Below, in pieces: positions 46,906-55,821 of a DNA stretch of 64,000 nt (position 1 is the first letter of the stretch; the number at the start of each line of letters is the position of its first letter). This DNA is from Pararhodobacter oceanensis (GTDB lineage: Bacteria; Pseudomonadota; Alphaproteobacteria; Rhodobacterales; Rhodobacteraceae), in NCBI RefSeq assembly GCF_003076755.1, contig NZ_QDKM01000002.1, forward strand, positions 558,001 to 622,000. Reading direction: 5' to 3'. The translations under genes and the position numbers were made by a program. Under the pieces are notes generated by a model. It saw nothing but the letters and a program-made list of their open reading frames with translations, was not told the DNA's origin and made no database searches.

Positions 46906-47634
46906 ATGAGCGATGATCCAAAACCCGACCTGCCGCCGCATCCCGCATTGACCGCAACCAAGACGCGGCGCAATTTCTATGGCCGTGTGCATGGCAAGAC
47001 CCTGCGGTCGAGCCAGAAGACCTATCTCTCCGAGGATCTGGCCGCGCTGCGTCTGCGCAATGTCAGCTTTGACGAGAACCCCGCGCGCGAGCTGCTGGAT
47101 CTGGATACGGTGCCCGGTGCGGGGCCGCTCTGGCTGGAAGTCGGCTTTGGCGGCGGCGAGCATCTGGCGCATATGGCCGGCGAAAACCCCGATGTGCGGT
47201 TTATCGGCTGCGAGCCCTATGTGAACGGCGTGGCGATGCTACTGGGCCTGCTGCGGCGCAATCCGGTGGAGAATGTGGCGCTGCATCCGGGCGATGTGCG
47301 CGATCTCTTTGATGTGCTGCCCGACGGCTGTATCGAGAAGACCTTTCTCAACTACCCCGACCCTTGGCCGAAAGCGCGCCACCACCGGCGCCGCTTTGTC
47401 ACCCAAGAGCATTTGCAGCCCTTGCACCGCGTGATGGTGCCAGGCGCTGAATTTCGCGTTGCCACCGATATCCCCGATTACGCGCGGCAGACGCTGGAAG
47501 AGGCGCCAGAAGCGGGGTTTGAACTGGTCTCGGATACGCATGAGCCGTGGGATGACTGGTTCTCGACCCGCTATGAACAAAAGGCGCTGCGCGAGGGCCG
47601 CGTGCCGCAGTATATGACGTTCCGGCGGATTTAG
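46906..47634 (+). CDS. trmB: tRNA (guanine-N7-)-methyltransferase TrmB
   Basis: 242 residues. SAM-binding LEVGFGGGEHLAHMAGENP follows an N-terminal RNFYGRVHGKTLRSSQKTYL, and the catalytic region KTFLNYPDPWPKARHHRRRF is the TrmB hallmark. Methylates G46 in tRNA variable loops. Starts 65 bases after the YdcZ-type gene. Ends 85 bases before a convergent gene, with repeat B between. Confidence 0.94.
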   Translation: MSDDPKPDLPPHPALTATKTRRNFYGRVHGKTLRSSQKTYLSEDLAALRLRNVSFDENPARELLDLDTVPGAGPLWLEVGFGGGEHLAHMAGENPDVRFIGCEPYVNGVAMLLGLLRRNPVENVALHPGDVRDLFDVLPDGCIEKTFLNYPDPWPKARHHRRRFVTQEHLQPLHRVMVPGAEFRVATDIPDYARQTLEEAPEAGFELVSDTHEPWDDWFSTRYEQKALREGRVPQYMTFRRI

Positions 47635-47653
47635 GCGGGTATCTGGGCGGGAA

Positions 47654-47712
47654 GGGGGCGTTGCCCCCTCGGCCCTGCGGGCCTCACCCCCAGGATATTT
47701 GCGGACAGATGA
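47654..47712 (+). repeat. Intergenic repeat B copy 4
   Basis: GGGGGCGTTGCCCCC hairpin, GGCCCTGCGGGCC dyad, then TCACCCCCAGGATATTTGCG and GACAGATGA. Nearly the same as the copy at 37469. Lies in the gap between convergent trmB and the DUF6476-type gene. Confidence 0.75.
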
Positions 47713-47718
47713 CGGGGC

Positions 47719-48021
47719 TTAGGGCAGAGGCATGCGGCTGACGGGCGCGCCGCCGCTGCGGGGGTAGAGCAGGATCTCGCCGGCATCGGTGACCACGACC
47801 AGCCAGTCTTGAGCGAAGGTGACGGCGGCGGGGGTGGTGCCTTGCGGCAGGATCACGCTTTCGGGAAGCTCTGGCAGGGGCACCGGCGTGCCGAGCCGCG
47901 TGACAAGCAGCACGGTGATCGTTAGAAGCCCGAGGATCATCACCCCGGCGAGGGTGGTCACCAGAAATTTCAAAAACCGCAGATCAGGCGGGAGGGGCGT
48001 TGTGTCGTCAGAATCGGACAT
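47719..48021 (-). CDS. Small inner-membrane protein (DUF6476-like)
   Basis: 100 residues. Short acidic head [20 protein letters not shown], one membrane helix at about 17-40 ([20 protein letters not shown]), then a periplasmic domain with [20 protein letters not shown] and [13 protein letters not shown], like a single beta-propeller-type strand pair. Its ATG (48021-48019) overlaps the rluD-like ATG (48020-48022) on the other strand, so each gene's ribosome site lies in the other. Conserved small protein of this order as I recall; function unknown. Confidence 0.75.
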   Translation of the reverse strand: MSDSDDTTPLPPDLRFLKFLVTTLAGVMILGLLTITVLLVTRLGTPVPLPELPESVILPQGTTPAAVTFAQDWLVVVTDAGEILLYPRSGGAPVSRMPLP

Positions 48022-49063
48022 GAATGAGGGCCTGTCGAGGGACATCGAAGTGGTGATCGGCGCGAACCCGCCAGAGCGCCTTGATAAAGCCTTGGCCCGC
48101 GATGTGCCAGAGGCGGCGGCCTTGTCGCGCTCAAGGTTGATGCGGTTGATCGCCGAGGGCGCGGTGACGCAGGGCGGCGCGGTGGTCGAGAACGCCAAGG
48201 CGCGGGTCGCCGAGGGCGATGTGTTCTTGGTGCGGGTGGGTATGCCCGAGGAACTCGAGGCCGCGCCCGAAGCGATCCCGCTGGATGTGGTCTATGAGGA
48301 TGACGCGCTGATCGTGGTCAACAAGCCCGCGGGCATGGTGGTGCATCCGGCCCCCGGCACCCCGCGTGGCACTTTGGTCAATGCGCTGCTGCACCATTGC
48401 GGCGACAGTCTCTCGGGGATCGGTGGCGCCAAACGGCCGGGGATTGTGCACCGCATCGACAAGGACACCTCGGGGCTCTTGGTGGTGGCGAAACATGATG
48501 CCGCGCATCACGGGCTGGCCGCGCAATTCGAGGCGCATTCCGCCGAGCGGCGCTATCTGGCGCTGGTTTTTGGTGTGCCGAGCGCGGCGGATCCGCGGCT
48601 CAATGGCGTGAAGGGCGTGAATTTCGAGGCCGGTGGTCTGTTGAAAATCACCACGCGGCTGGAGCGGCATAAGTTCGACCGGCAAAAACAGGCAGTGTTC
48701 TTTGATCGCGGACGCCATGCGGTGACGCGGGCGCGGGTGGTGCAGGCGTTTGGCACGCCGCCGCAGGTCGCGCTGGTGGAATGTCGGCTGGAGACCGGGC
48801 GCACCCATCAGATCCGCGTGCATATGGCGCATGTCGGACACGGGTTGATCGGCGATCCCACCTATGGCGGCAAGCGTAAACCGGCGCTCAAGGCGCTGCC
48901 CGAGGTGGGGATCGCGGCGATGGCAGGGTTTCCGCGGCAGGCGCTGCATGCGGCGTCCTTGGGCTTTACCCATCCGGTGAGTGGCGAGGCGCTGCGGTTC
49001 GAGGCGCCTTTGCCTGCGGATATGCAGGCGCTGCTCGACGCGCTGGGCGGGCCCTTGGGCTGA
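48020..49063 (+). CDS. RluD-family 23S rRNA pseudouridine synthase
   Basis: 347 residues. N-terminal S4 RNA-binding domain ([35 protein letters not shown]) and a catalytic domain with [20 protein letters not shown], the active-site Asp in [16 protein letters not shown] and [20 protein letters not shown]. Makes pseudouridines in the large ribosomal subunit (RluD sites by similarity). ATG 48020 has no strong ribosome site and overlaps the divergent gene's start codon; GTG starts further upstream would overlap it more. Confidence 0.9.
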   Translation: MNEGLSRDIEVVIGANPPERLDKALARDVPEAAALSRSRLMRLIAEGAVTQGGAVVENAKARVAEGDVFLVRVGMPEELEAAPEAIPLDVVYEDDALIVVNKPAGMVVHPAPGTPRGTLVNALLHHCGDSLSGIGGAKRPGIVHRIDKDTSGLLVVAKHDAAHHGLAAQFEAHSAERRYLALVFGVPSAADPRLNGVKGVNFEAGGLLKITTRLERHKFDRQKQAVFFDRGRHAVTRARVVQAFGTPPQVALVECRLETGRTHQIRVHMAHVGHGLIGDPTYGGKRKPALKALPEVGIAAMAGFPRQALHAASLGFTHPVSGEALRFEAPLPADMQALLDALGGPLG

Positions 49064-49129
49064 GCCCTGCGCGGCAAATGAATAGGCGCGCCCGAGAGGG
49101 ACGCGCCAAACCAAGCGTATAGTGTCGGA

Positions 49130-49522
49130 TCAGCCGCGCCCGCGACCCACCGGATCGGCATAGCGCCCGACATCGGCATCAGTGATGCGACGGCGTCCAC
49201 GGCCATTGCCCACCGGATCGGAACCCGCCCCGAGATCGCTGTCGGTGATGCCAGTGGTGCGCCGTCCGCGACCGTTGCCTGCCGGATCAGCATAGACGCC
49301 GCCATCGGAATCGGTAATCCCCGTGCGGGTGCCGCGTCCTGCCCCCACCGGATCCGAGCCAACGCCAAGATCGCTATCGGTGACGCCGGTGCTCACACAG
49401 CCGGCCAGCGCCGCAGTGCCGCCAAAGCTGCCAAGGATAAAGGCGCGGCGACCAAACCCGCGGGTGGTTTTGATATCGTCATTGCTGAGCGTGGGCTTCT
49501 TGCCCTTGGACGAGTCGGTCAT
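49130..49522 (-). CDS. Tat-like lipoprotein with alternating TDSD-DPVG repeats
   Basis: 130 residues. A twin arginine (GFGRRAFILGSFGG, RR at 25-26) and a lipobox LAGC (Cys42) suggest Tat export and lipidation. From residue 47 there are four copies of a unit: VTDSDLGVGSDPVGAGRG, ITDSDGGVYADPAGNGRG, ITDSDLGAGSDPVGNGRG, ITDADVGRYADPVGRGRG. Units 1 and 3 (GSDP) and 2 and 4 (YADP) match best, so a two-unit block was doubled. Asp-rich turns could bind cations. No known family. The 214 bases upstream to 49736 hold nothing else I recognise. Confidence 0.75.
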   Translation of the reverse strand: MTDSSKGKKPTLSNDDIKTTRGFGRRAFILGSFGGTAALAGCVSTGVTDSDLGVGSDPVGAGRGTRTGITDSDGGVYADPAGNGRGRRTTGITDSDLGAGSDPVGNGRGRRRITDADVGRYADPVGRGRG

Positions 49523-49736
49523 ACCATCACCATTTAAAAATGAATCAATAGGTTATGTTAGGCGGCATTTCATCGATCGGTCAAGAAAATCCTCTGCCAT
49601 GGCCACCCGAACGCGGCTGCGACAGGCCAAATCTGAAATGCGCAGCCGCGCGACAGGGGGCTTGCGTCAACCTCTGCGCTGTTATCCTATGGCATGAAAT
49701 GACGCGCAGCGCGGGACCAAGGCCAAGGAGAGATAG

Positions 49737-50945
49737 ATGACCGACACCAGCGGCGCTTTGGGCGCGATGGATTTCGCCCGTGCGATTGCCCCGATGCGCC
49801 CCGAGACGTTTTTCACCGAGTATTTCGAAAAGCGCCATCTGGTGATCCGGCGCGAGGATCCGCTCTATTACGCCGATCTTCTGGCGATTGGCGATATCGA
49901 CGCGCTGCTCTCGACCACGCAGCTCCCGGTCGGCGATCTGAATATGGTGAACAAGGGCAAGGGCATCGAGGCCGAGGCAATCTCTCAACTCTCGGGGTTG
50001 ATTGATCCGGTGCGCGTGGCGCAGCAATTTGCCGAGGGCGGCACCGTGGTGCTGCCGCAGTTACACCGCTATATTCCCAAGCTGGCGCGTTATTGTCGGG
50101 CGCTCGAGACGGTGTTCAGCTGCGATCTGCAGACCAATATCTACCTGACACCGGACAATGCGCAGGGGTTCAAGACCCATTACGATTCGCATGATGTGAT
50201 CGTGCTGCAGGTCCATGGCTCGAAGACCTGGAATATCTACGAATCGCCCTTGGAATTGCCGCTGCGCAGTCAGGGGTTCGAGCCCGAGGGCTTTGTGCCG
50301 GGCAAGCTGATTGACAGCTTCGTGCTGCATGCCGGTGACATGTGCTATGTGCCGCGCGGCGTGGTCCATGACGCGATCGCCACCGATGAGGTCTCGCTGC
50401 ATATCACCACCGGATTGCTGGCTCCGCGCTGGATTGATGTGCTGGTCGAGGCGCTGGTCGAAGAGGCGCAGAAGGACCCCGCGCTCCGCGGTGTGGTGCC
50501 GCCGGGCTATGCCAATGACGGCTTTGATATGGCGCCGCAGGTCGAGAGGTTTCACGCGCTGATGGCGCGCGCCATGGCCAGCATCGACCCCGAGACAACG
50601 CTGGAGGGTTTTGCCCATGAATTCCGCCGCCGCCGCATGCCGGTGGTGCCCGGGCAGTTCCTGCAGGCGGCGATGGCCGAGCGGATCATGGTTGGCAGTG
50701 TGGTGGCGCGGCGCGAGGATCTGATATTTAAACTGCGCGAGACTGGCGCGGGGGATGACGCGCAGATCGTGCTGGAAATCTACGGCGCCGAGATCAGCTT
50801 TCCCGCCTATTGCGCCGAGCCACTGCGCGATGCGCTGACCCGCGACAGGTTCAAAGTTGGCGATTTGGCGGGCGATCTGGACGCCGAAGGGCAGGTGGTT
50901 CTGGTGCAGCGTCTGCTGCGTGAGGGCGTGCTCTTCGCAGCGTAA
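49737..50945 (+). CDS. JmjC/cupin-type oxygenase (RoxA/YcfD-like)
   Basis: 402 residues. The iron-binding set is visible: His and Asp in THYDSHDVIVLQVHGSKTWN and a distal His in MCYVPRGVVHDAIATDEVSL. Upstream is FEKRHLVIRREDPLYYADLL; the C-terminal 150 residues form a winged-helix-like part. Relatives hydroxylate a ribosomal protein residue (YcfD acts on uL16 arginine) using 2-oxoglutarate. ATG 49737 follows AGGAGA. The target cannot be told. It is followed after 140 bases by rpoH. Confidence 0.82.
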   Translation: MTDTSGALGAMDFARAIAPMRPETFFTEYFEKRHLVIRREDPLYYADLLAIGDIDALLSTTQLPVGDLNMVNKGKGIEAEAISQLSGLIDPVRVAQQFAEGGTVVLPQLHRYIPKLARYCRALETVFSCDLQTNIYLTPDNAQGFKTHYDSHDVIVLQVHGSKTWNIYESPLELPLRSQGFEPEGFVPGKLIDSFVLHAGDMCYVPRGVVHDAIATDEVSLHITTGLLAPRWIDVLVEALVEEAQKDPALRGVVPPGYANDGFDMAPQVERFHALMARAMASIDPETTLEGFAHEFRRRRMPVVPGQFLQAAMAERIMVGSVVARREDLIFKLRETGAGDDAQIVLEIYGAEISFPAYCAEPLRDALTRDRFKVGDLAGDLDAEGQVVLVQRLLREGVLFAA

Positions 50946-51003
50946 TACAGGGAGTTTTCCTAAATTGCCGGACAAACGACGGAACGCAAGGTGTTCTGCG
51001 TTA

Positions 51004-51026
51004 AACATATAGTGACGCCATATGTT
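51004..51026. promoter_or_regulatory. Inverted repeat in the rpoH upstream region
   Basis: AACATAT-N9-ATATGTT, perfect 7-base arms, 60 bases before the rpoH ATG. A second dyad AACGCA-N8-TGCGTT lies at 50983-51002. Could be a regulator site or a 5'-leader structure for heat control; not a known element. Confidence 0.35.
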
Positions 51027-51085
51027 GTTGAATAGCCGCGCGCCCGTCCCTATGTGCTTAGTTCGACGGGTCAGGAGGAGTTTGA

Positions 51086-51976
51086 ATGTCCAATTACACC
51101 GGTTTGCCAGCCCCCAGTCCCGAACAGGGACTGAACCGCTATCTGCAAGAAATCCGCCGCTTCCCGATGCTGGAGCCGGAGGAAGAATATATGCTGGCCA
51201 AGCGTTGGGTTGAGGATCAAGATACTGAATCCGCTCATAAATTGGTCACCTCGCATCTGCGTTTGGCGGCCAAGATTGCGATGGGTTATCGCGGCTATGG
51301 TCTGCCGCAGGCCGAGGTGATCTCGGAGGCGAATGTCGGGCTGATGCAGGCGGTCAAACGCTTTGACCCCGAGAAAGGCTTTAGGCTGGCGACCTATGCG
51401 ATGTGGTGGATCCGCGCGTCGATTCAGGAATATGTGCTGCGCTCGTGGTCGATGGTGAAACTCGGCACCACCAGCGCGCAGAAGAAACTTTTCTTCAACC
51501 TGCGCAAGGCCAAGGCACGGATCGGCGCGATTGAAGAGGGCGATCTGCGCCCCGAAACCGTCGCCCGTCTGGCCGAGGATCTCTCGGTCACCGAGGCCGA
51601 GGTGATCAGCATGAACGGGCGTTTGGCCGGTGCCGACGCCTCGCTCAATGTCACCGTCGGCGGCGAAGAGGGCGCCGCAAGTTGGCAGGACTGGCTCGAG
51701 GATGAGGACGCCGATCAGGCCAGCGATTACGCCAACCGCGATGAGCTTGAGACCCGCCGCGAGATGCTGATGGAGGCGATGTCGGTGCTCAATGAACGCG
51801 AGCGCGATATCCTGACCGAGCGCAAACTCTCCGAGCCGGTGGTGACGCTGGAAGACCTGTCGGCGAAATACGGTGTCAGCCGCGAACGTATCCGCCAGAT
51901 CGAAGTGCGGGCGTTTGAAAAACTGCAAGACCGGATGCGCGAGATTGCCGCTGAAAAGGGCATGATCCCGGCCTGA
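51086..51976 (+). CDS. rpoH: Heat-shock sigma factor RpoH (sigma-32)
   Basis: 296 residues. Region 2 (ANVGLMQAVKRFDPEKGFRL, ATYAMWWIRASIQEYVLRSW), the RpoH box QKKLFFNLRKAKARIG, and region 4 (LSAKYGVSRERIRQIEVRAF) are clear. Starts MSNYTGLPAPSPEQGLNRYL, like the main alphaproteobacterial RpoH. Directs RNA polymerase to chaperone and protease genes. ATG 51086 follows AGGAGGAG, a very strong site. The order often has two rpoH genes; which one this is cannot be fixed here. Confidence 0.95.
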   Translation: MSNYTGLPAPSPEQGLNRYLQEIRRFPMLEPEEEYMLAKRWVEDQDTESAHKLVTSHLRLAAKIAMGYRGYGLPQAEVISEANVGLMQAVKRFDPEKGFRLATYAMWWIRASIQEYVLRSWSMVKLGTTSAQKKLFFNLRKAKARIGAIEEGDLRPETVARLAEDLSVTEAEVISMNGRLAGADASLNVTVGGEEGAASWQDWLEDEDADQASDYANRDELETRREMLMEAMSVLNERERDILTERKLSEPVVTLEDLSAKYGVSRERIRQIEVRAFEKLQDRMREIAAEKGMIPA

Positions 51977-51996
51977 GGGCAGAATTGTCCCCCACC

Positions 51997-52020
51997 AACG
52001 CGCGCTGTCCGGCGCGCGTT
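51997..52020 (+). terminator. Hairpin after rpoH
   Basis: AACGCGCGC (51997-52005) pairs with GCGCGCGTT (52012-52020), 9-bp stem, 6-base loop, 21 bases after the rpoH stop. No T-run, so a weak or rho-assisted stop. Confidence 0.5.
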
Positions 52021-52095
52021 GAACCTGCCATAACTGCTTATCTCCAGGCTCTGCTTTACACCTATCAACCGGCAAGCCCCTGGGCAGCACGGGCC

Positions 52096-52216
52096 GCGCC
52101 CGACCCTCCCCCCGGGAGGGCGCTATGGCGATGCCCTGCGCAGCCCGACCGACATCCATGCTTTGGGACGCAGCGCGTTGCTAACACGTATCAAGCGGCC
52201 ACCCAGGGTCGGGCGC
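52096..52216 (-). repeat. 121-bp element with terminal inverted repeats, copy 2
   Basis: Terminal GCGCCCGACCCT (52096-52107) and AGGGTCGGGCGC (52205-52216). Same 121-base length as the copy at 37312-37432 but inverted; on the minus strand it reads GACCCTGGGTGG near the start and CCTCCCGGGGGGAGGGTC at the end, with a diverged middle. It sits in the 400-base rpoH-aroA gap (51977-52376), which otherwise holds only the rpoH hairpin. Confidence 0.8.
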
Positions 52217-52376
52217 GCCCCTCCATGCTTTGCTCGCACCTTAATAAGTCGGAAATATAGTAGCTGACCCGCGCCGCATGGTCGCCGCACCACTTCCAAG
52301 CGCCCACCTGCGCGTATGGACGCCTCGCGATGGGTGCGCTATCAGGCGGAACGCATTGCAAGCACGAGGTTTCCCC

Positions 52377-53723
52377 ATGTCCGCTCACGGCACCCCGATC
52401 CCGATGACCGCGCGCGCCAGCGGCCCCCTGACCGGGGTGGCCGAGGTGCCCGGCGATAAATCCATCAGCCACCGCGCGCTGATCCTCGGGGCGCTCTCGG
52501 TGGGCGAAACCCATGTGACCGGCCTGCTTGAGGGCCAAGATGTGCTCGACACCGCCGAAGCGATGCGCGCCTTCGGCGCCGAAGTTACCCGCGTCGGCAC
52601 CGGCGAATGGCGCGTGCACGGCGTCGGCGTCGGCGGTTTTGCCGAGCCCCAACAGGTGATCGACTGCGGCAACTCCGGCACCGGCGTGCGGCTGATCATG
52701 GGCGCGATGGCGACCACACCGATTTCCGCGACCTTCACTGGCGATGCCAGCCTGAACTCGCGCCCGATGGGCCGTATCACCGACCCGCTGGCGCTGTTTG
52801 GCACCCAAGCCGTGGGTCGCGCGGGCGGGCGATTGCCGATGACGCTGGTCGGCGCCGAGTCCCCGGTGCCGGTGCGCTACACATTGCCGATGCCCTCGGC
52901 GCAGGTTAAATCGGCGGTGCTGCTGGCGGGGTTGAACGCGCCCGGCGACACCGTGGTGATCGAACCCGAGGCCACCCGCGACCACACCGAACGCATGTTG
53001 CGCGGCTTTGGCGCACAGGTCGCGGTCGAGGACACTGACGCGGGCCGCGTGATCACCCTCACCGGCCAGCCCGAACTGACCGGCCAGCGCGTGGCGGTGC
53101 CGCGCGATCCCTCCTCGGCGGCGTTTCCGGTCTGCGCCGCGCTGATCGTGCCCGGCTCGGAAATCACCGTCCCCGGCGTCAGCCGCAACCCGACCCGCGA
53201 CGGGCTGTTCGTCACGCTGTTGGAAATGGGCGCCGACATCACCTTCGAGAACCCGCGCGAAGAGGGCGGCGAGCCGGTCGCCGATCTGCGCGTGCGCTAC
53301 TCGCCCGATCTGCATGGCGTAGAAACCCCGGTTGAGCGCGCCGCCTCGATGATCGACGAATTTCCGGTGCTCTCGGTCGTCGCCGCCTGCGCCAAAGGCA
53401 CCACGGTGATGCGCGGCGTGAAAGAATTGCGGGTCAAGGAAAGCGACCGCATCGACGCGATGGCGCGCGGGCTCGAGGCCTGCGGTGTCCGTCTCGAGGA
53501 AGAGGACGACGTGTTCACCGTCCACGGCATGGCGCAAGTGCCCGGCGGCGCGACCACGCACAGCCGTTTGGACCACCGCATCGCGATGTCGTTTCTGGTG
53601 CTCGGCCTGGTCTCGAAATCCCCGATCAGCGTCGATGACGGCGGCCCGATCGCGACCTCCTTCCCGACATTCGAGGGATTGATGGACGGTCTCGGCGCCA
53701 TCATCAGCCGCGATCCTGCCTGA
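52377..53723 (+). CDS. aroA: 3-phosphoshikimate 1-carboxyvinyltransferase (EPSP synthase, class II)
   Basis: 448 residues. Class II signature motifs are all present: GDKS (26-29), PSAQVKS, TRDHTE and NPTR, as in the Agrobacterium CP4 enzyme. The sub-site that in CP4 carries Ala100 reads [11 protein letters not shown] here, with Gly101 at that place. C-terminal [13 protein letters not shown] and [14 protein letters not shown] match. Sixth step of the shikimate path to aromatic amino acids, cytoplasmic. ATG 52377 with CGAGG upstream; MTARAS at 52404 is a second option. Confidence 0.95.
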   Translation: MSAHGTPIPMTARASGPLTGVAEVPGDKSISHRALILGALSVGETHVTGLLEGQDVLDTAEAMRAFGAEVTRVGTGEWRVHGVGVGGFAEPQQVIDCGNSGTGVRLIMGAMATTPISATFTGDASLNSRPMGRITDPLALFGTQAVGRAGGRLPMTLVGAESPVPVRYTLPMPSAQVKSAVLLAGLNAPGDTVVIEPEATRDHTERMLRGFGAQVAVEDTDAGRVITLTGQPELTGQRVAVPRDPSSAAFPVCAALIVPGSEITVPGVSRNPTRDGLFVTLLEMGADITFENPREEGGEPVADLRVRYSPDLHGVETPVERAASMIDEFPVLSVVAACAKGTTVMRGVKELRVKESDRIDAMARGLEACGVRLEEEDDVFTVHGMAQVPGGATTHSRLDHRIAMSFLVLGLVSKSPISVDDGGPIATSFPTFEGLMDGLGAIISRDPA

Positions 53724-53725
53724 GC

Positions 53726-54250
53726 ATGGCCCGCCGGACCCTGCAGCGCGCGCTCAATTGGGGATTGCCGCTGCTGACGCTGGTCACCTATCTCTATCTC
53801 GCGGCCTATATCGGGCCGCAGGTGATGGCGCAGGCCGAGGGGCAATTACCTTTTGATTTAAGGGTGTTGGGCTATTCCCTCGGCGAAGCGCGCGGCTATT
53901 TGCGGGTGCTCACCCCCGAAGGTTATCTGCTCGCGCAGGGCCCGATGTTCTGGGCGGATACGCTATTTCCGCTCGTGCTCGGGGTGACGCTTCTGTGGTG
54001 GATGCGCCCTTTTGCCGGCGTGTTCGGCATGGTCTGCGTGCTCTCGGCGATGAGTTATATCGCGCTCGATTGGGGCGAAAACTTCGCCGTGCAAGCGATG
54101 CTGACCGCCGGGCCGGATTGGGTCCGCCCGGTTGAGGTTGTTCGGGCCAGCACCTTCACCTTGGCGAAATTCGCCGCGCTTTTGCTCTGCGCCATTCTGG
54201 CTGTGCGGCAAAGTCTGCGCCGGAGGCCTGAAGGTCAGACAAATATATAG
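53726..54250 (+). CDS. Hypothetical inner-membrane protein
   Basis: 174 residues with about four membrane helices: GLPLLTLVTYLYLAAYIGPQ (12-31), MFWADTLFPLVLGVTLLWWM (74-93), VFGMVCVLSAMSYIALDWGE and FAALLLCAILAVRQSLRRR. A basic tail follows. The ATG lies 3 bases after aroA, so it is co-transcribed with it and perhaps with cmk (168 bases later). No family recognised; GYSLGEARGYLRVL could be an outside loop. Confidence 0.65.
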   Translation: MARRTLQRALNWGLPLLTLVTYLYLAAYIGPQVMAQAEGQLPFDLRVLGYSLGEARGYLRVLTPEGYLLAQGPMFWADTLFPLVLGVTLLWWMRPFAGVFGMVCVLSAMSYIALDWGENFAVQAMLTAGPDWVRPVEVVRASTFTLAKFAALLLCAILAVRQSLRRRPEGQTNI

Positions 54251-54417
54251 TTGTCGTTTTTCAACATATGACTGAGTGGATTGGCGAAAACCATGCTAAG
54301 AATGCCACTTACTCTACCTATGCACGAGTGATGTGATCCCTCTCTGCCGCAGGCTAAACAGGCTTTCATGGCAGGGACCGATGGTCTAAGCCCTGATCCG
54401 ACAGTTGGAGGTTAGCA

Positions 54418-55005
54418 ATGCAATTCACCGTGGCAGTCGACGGGCCCGCCGCAGCGGGCAAGGGGACGATCAGCAAGGCTCTGGCCGCAAAATTCGGCTT
54501 GGCGCATCTCGACACCGGTCTTCTATACCGCGCGGTCGGTGCCAAGGGCGGCGACCCAATCGAGGCTGCGAAATCCCTCACCGAAGCGGATCTGGCGCGT
54601 GATGATCTGCGCAGCCAAACCGCGGCTTCGGCGGCGAGCAAAGTCGCCGTAATCCCCGAGGTGCGCGCCGCATTGACCGATTTCCAACGCGATTTTGCCC
54701 AGCGAGACGGCGGCGCGGTGCTCGACGGGCGCGATATCGGCACGGTGATCTGCCCGAAGGCCGAGGTCAAACTCTTCATCACTGCCAGCGCCGAAGTTCG
54801 CGCGCACCGGCGCTGGCTGGAACTGGGTGGCATTGAGGTCGAGGTTCTGGCCGAGGTCATCGCCCGCGACGAGCGCGATATGAACCGCGCGGATGCCCCG
54901 CTGAAACCCGCCGCCGATGCCATCGTGATCGACACATCACACATGAGCATCGAGGCCGCCATCGCCGAGGCCGCCGCCGCCGTTGCAGCGAGGCTGCCCG
55001 CTTAA
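54418..55005 (+). CDS. cmk: (d)CMP kinase
   Basis: 195 residues, slightly shorter than the E. coli enzyme. Walker [10 protein letters not shown] at residues 10-18, [12 protein letters not shown] (CMP contact), and [20 protein letters not shown], the signature. Phosphorylates CMP and dCMP. ATG 54418 has GGAGG 7 bases upstream. aroA followed by cmk is a widely conserved order. Confidence 0.93.
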   Translation: MQFTVAVDGPAAAGKGTISKALAAKFGLAHLDTGLLYRAVGAKGGDPIEAAKSLTEADLARDDLRSQTAASAASKVAVIPEVRAALTDFQRDFAQRDGGAVLDGRDIGTVICPKAEVKLFITASAEVRAHRRWLELGGIEVEVLAEVIARDERDMNRADAPLKPAADAIVIDTSHMSIEAAIAEAAAAVAARLPA

Positions 55006-55119
55006 AGCGACGGTTTTACTTTGCGTTAAACTTACCCTGCCATGCTCCAATGCGACTCGCTTTGCGCGCCATAGGAAAGGAGATATAGCAGCCAGATAGG
55101 TAATCAGACAGGAACACCA

Positions 55120-55818
55120 ATGTCCGCTTCGATGCTTTCGACCGTGATCAAACCCGTCCACCGTGAGGGGTATCCGTTCATCGCGGTTTTTGCCGGCGTT
55201 ACGCTGGTTCTCTTTTTGATCTGGCAGCCGCTTGGCTGGATCGGCGTCGTTTTGACGGTCTGGTGTTACTATTTCTTTCGCGATCCCGACCGGTTCACGC
55301 CGCAACGCGAAGGGCTTCTGGTCAGCCCCGCGGATGGGGTGATTTCGCTGATTGAACCTGCGGTGCCACCGGCAGAACTCGGCATGGGCGACAACGCGCT
55401 GACACGGGTCAGTGTGTTCATGAATGTGTTCAATTGCCATGTGAACCGTACGCCGATTGCCGGTAAAATCAGCGCCGTGTCCTATCGTCCGGGGAAATTC
55501 CTCAATGCCTCGCTCGACAAAGCCAGTGTGGATAACGAGCGCAATTCCGTCGCCGTAGAAATGGCCGACGGGCGCAAGATTGCCGTGGTGCAGATCGCCG
55601 GATTGGTCGCGCGGCGCATCGTTTGCGAGGTGAAGCCGGGCGACAACTTGGCCACCGGCGAGCGCTTCGGCATGATCCGCTTCGGCTCACGGCTCGACGT
55701 CTATCTGCCCGAAGGGGTGAACCCCCTGGTGGCATTGGGGCAGACCATGGTCGCGGGCGAAACCGTGCTGGCCGATCTGGCGGCGGATGAGGCGCGCAGA
55801 ACCGCCGAGGTGCGATGA
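55120..55818 (+). CDS. psd: Phosphatidylserine decarboxylase proenzyme
   Basis: 232 residues, the short type common in alphaproteobacteria. One or two N-terminal membrane helices ([20 protein letters not shown]), then [40 protein letters not shown] and the pyruvoyl self-cleavage site in [12 protein letters not shown]. Turns phosphatidylserine into phosphatidylethanolamine at the inner membrane. Ends 3 bases before pssA, so the two steps are one operon. Confidence 0.94.
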   Translation: MSASMLSTVIKPVHREGYPFIAVFAGVTLVLFLIWQPLGWIGVVLTVWCYYFFRDPDRFTPQREGLLVSPADGVISLIEPAVPPAELGMGDNALTRVSVFMNVFNCHVNRTPIAGKISAVSYRPGKFLNASLDKASVDNERNSVAVEMADGRKIAVVQIAGLVARRIVCEVKPGDNLATGERFGMIRFGSRLDVYLPEGVNPLVALGQTMVAGETVLADLAADEARRTAEVR

Positions 55819-55821
55819 GCC

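Noticed and set aside
50982-50996. GAAC-N7-GTTC as a LexA site near rpoH
   Set aside because: Rhodobacter LexA sites are direct GTTC-N7-GTTC repeats; this is inverted, one copy only, and rpoH is not an SOS gene.
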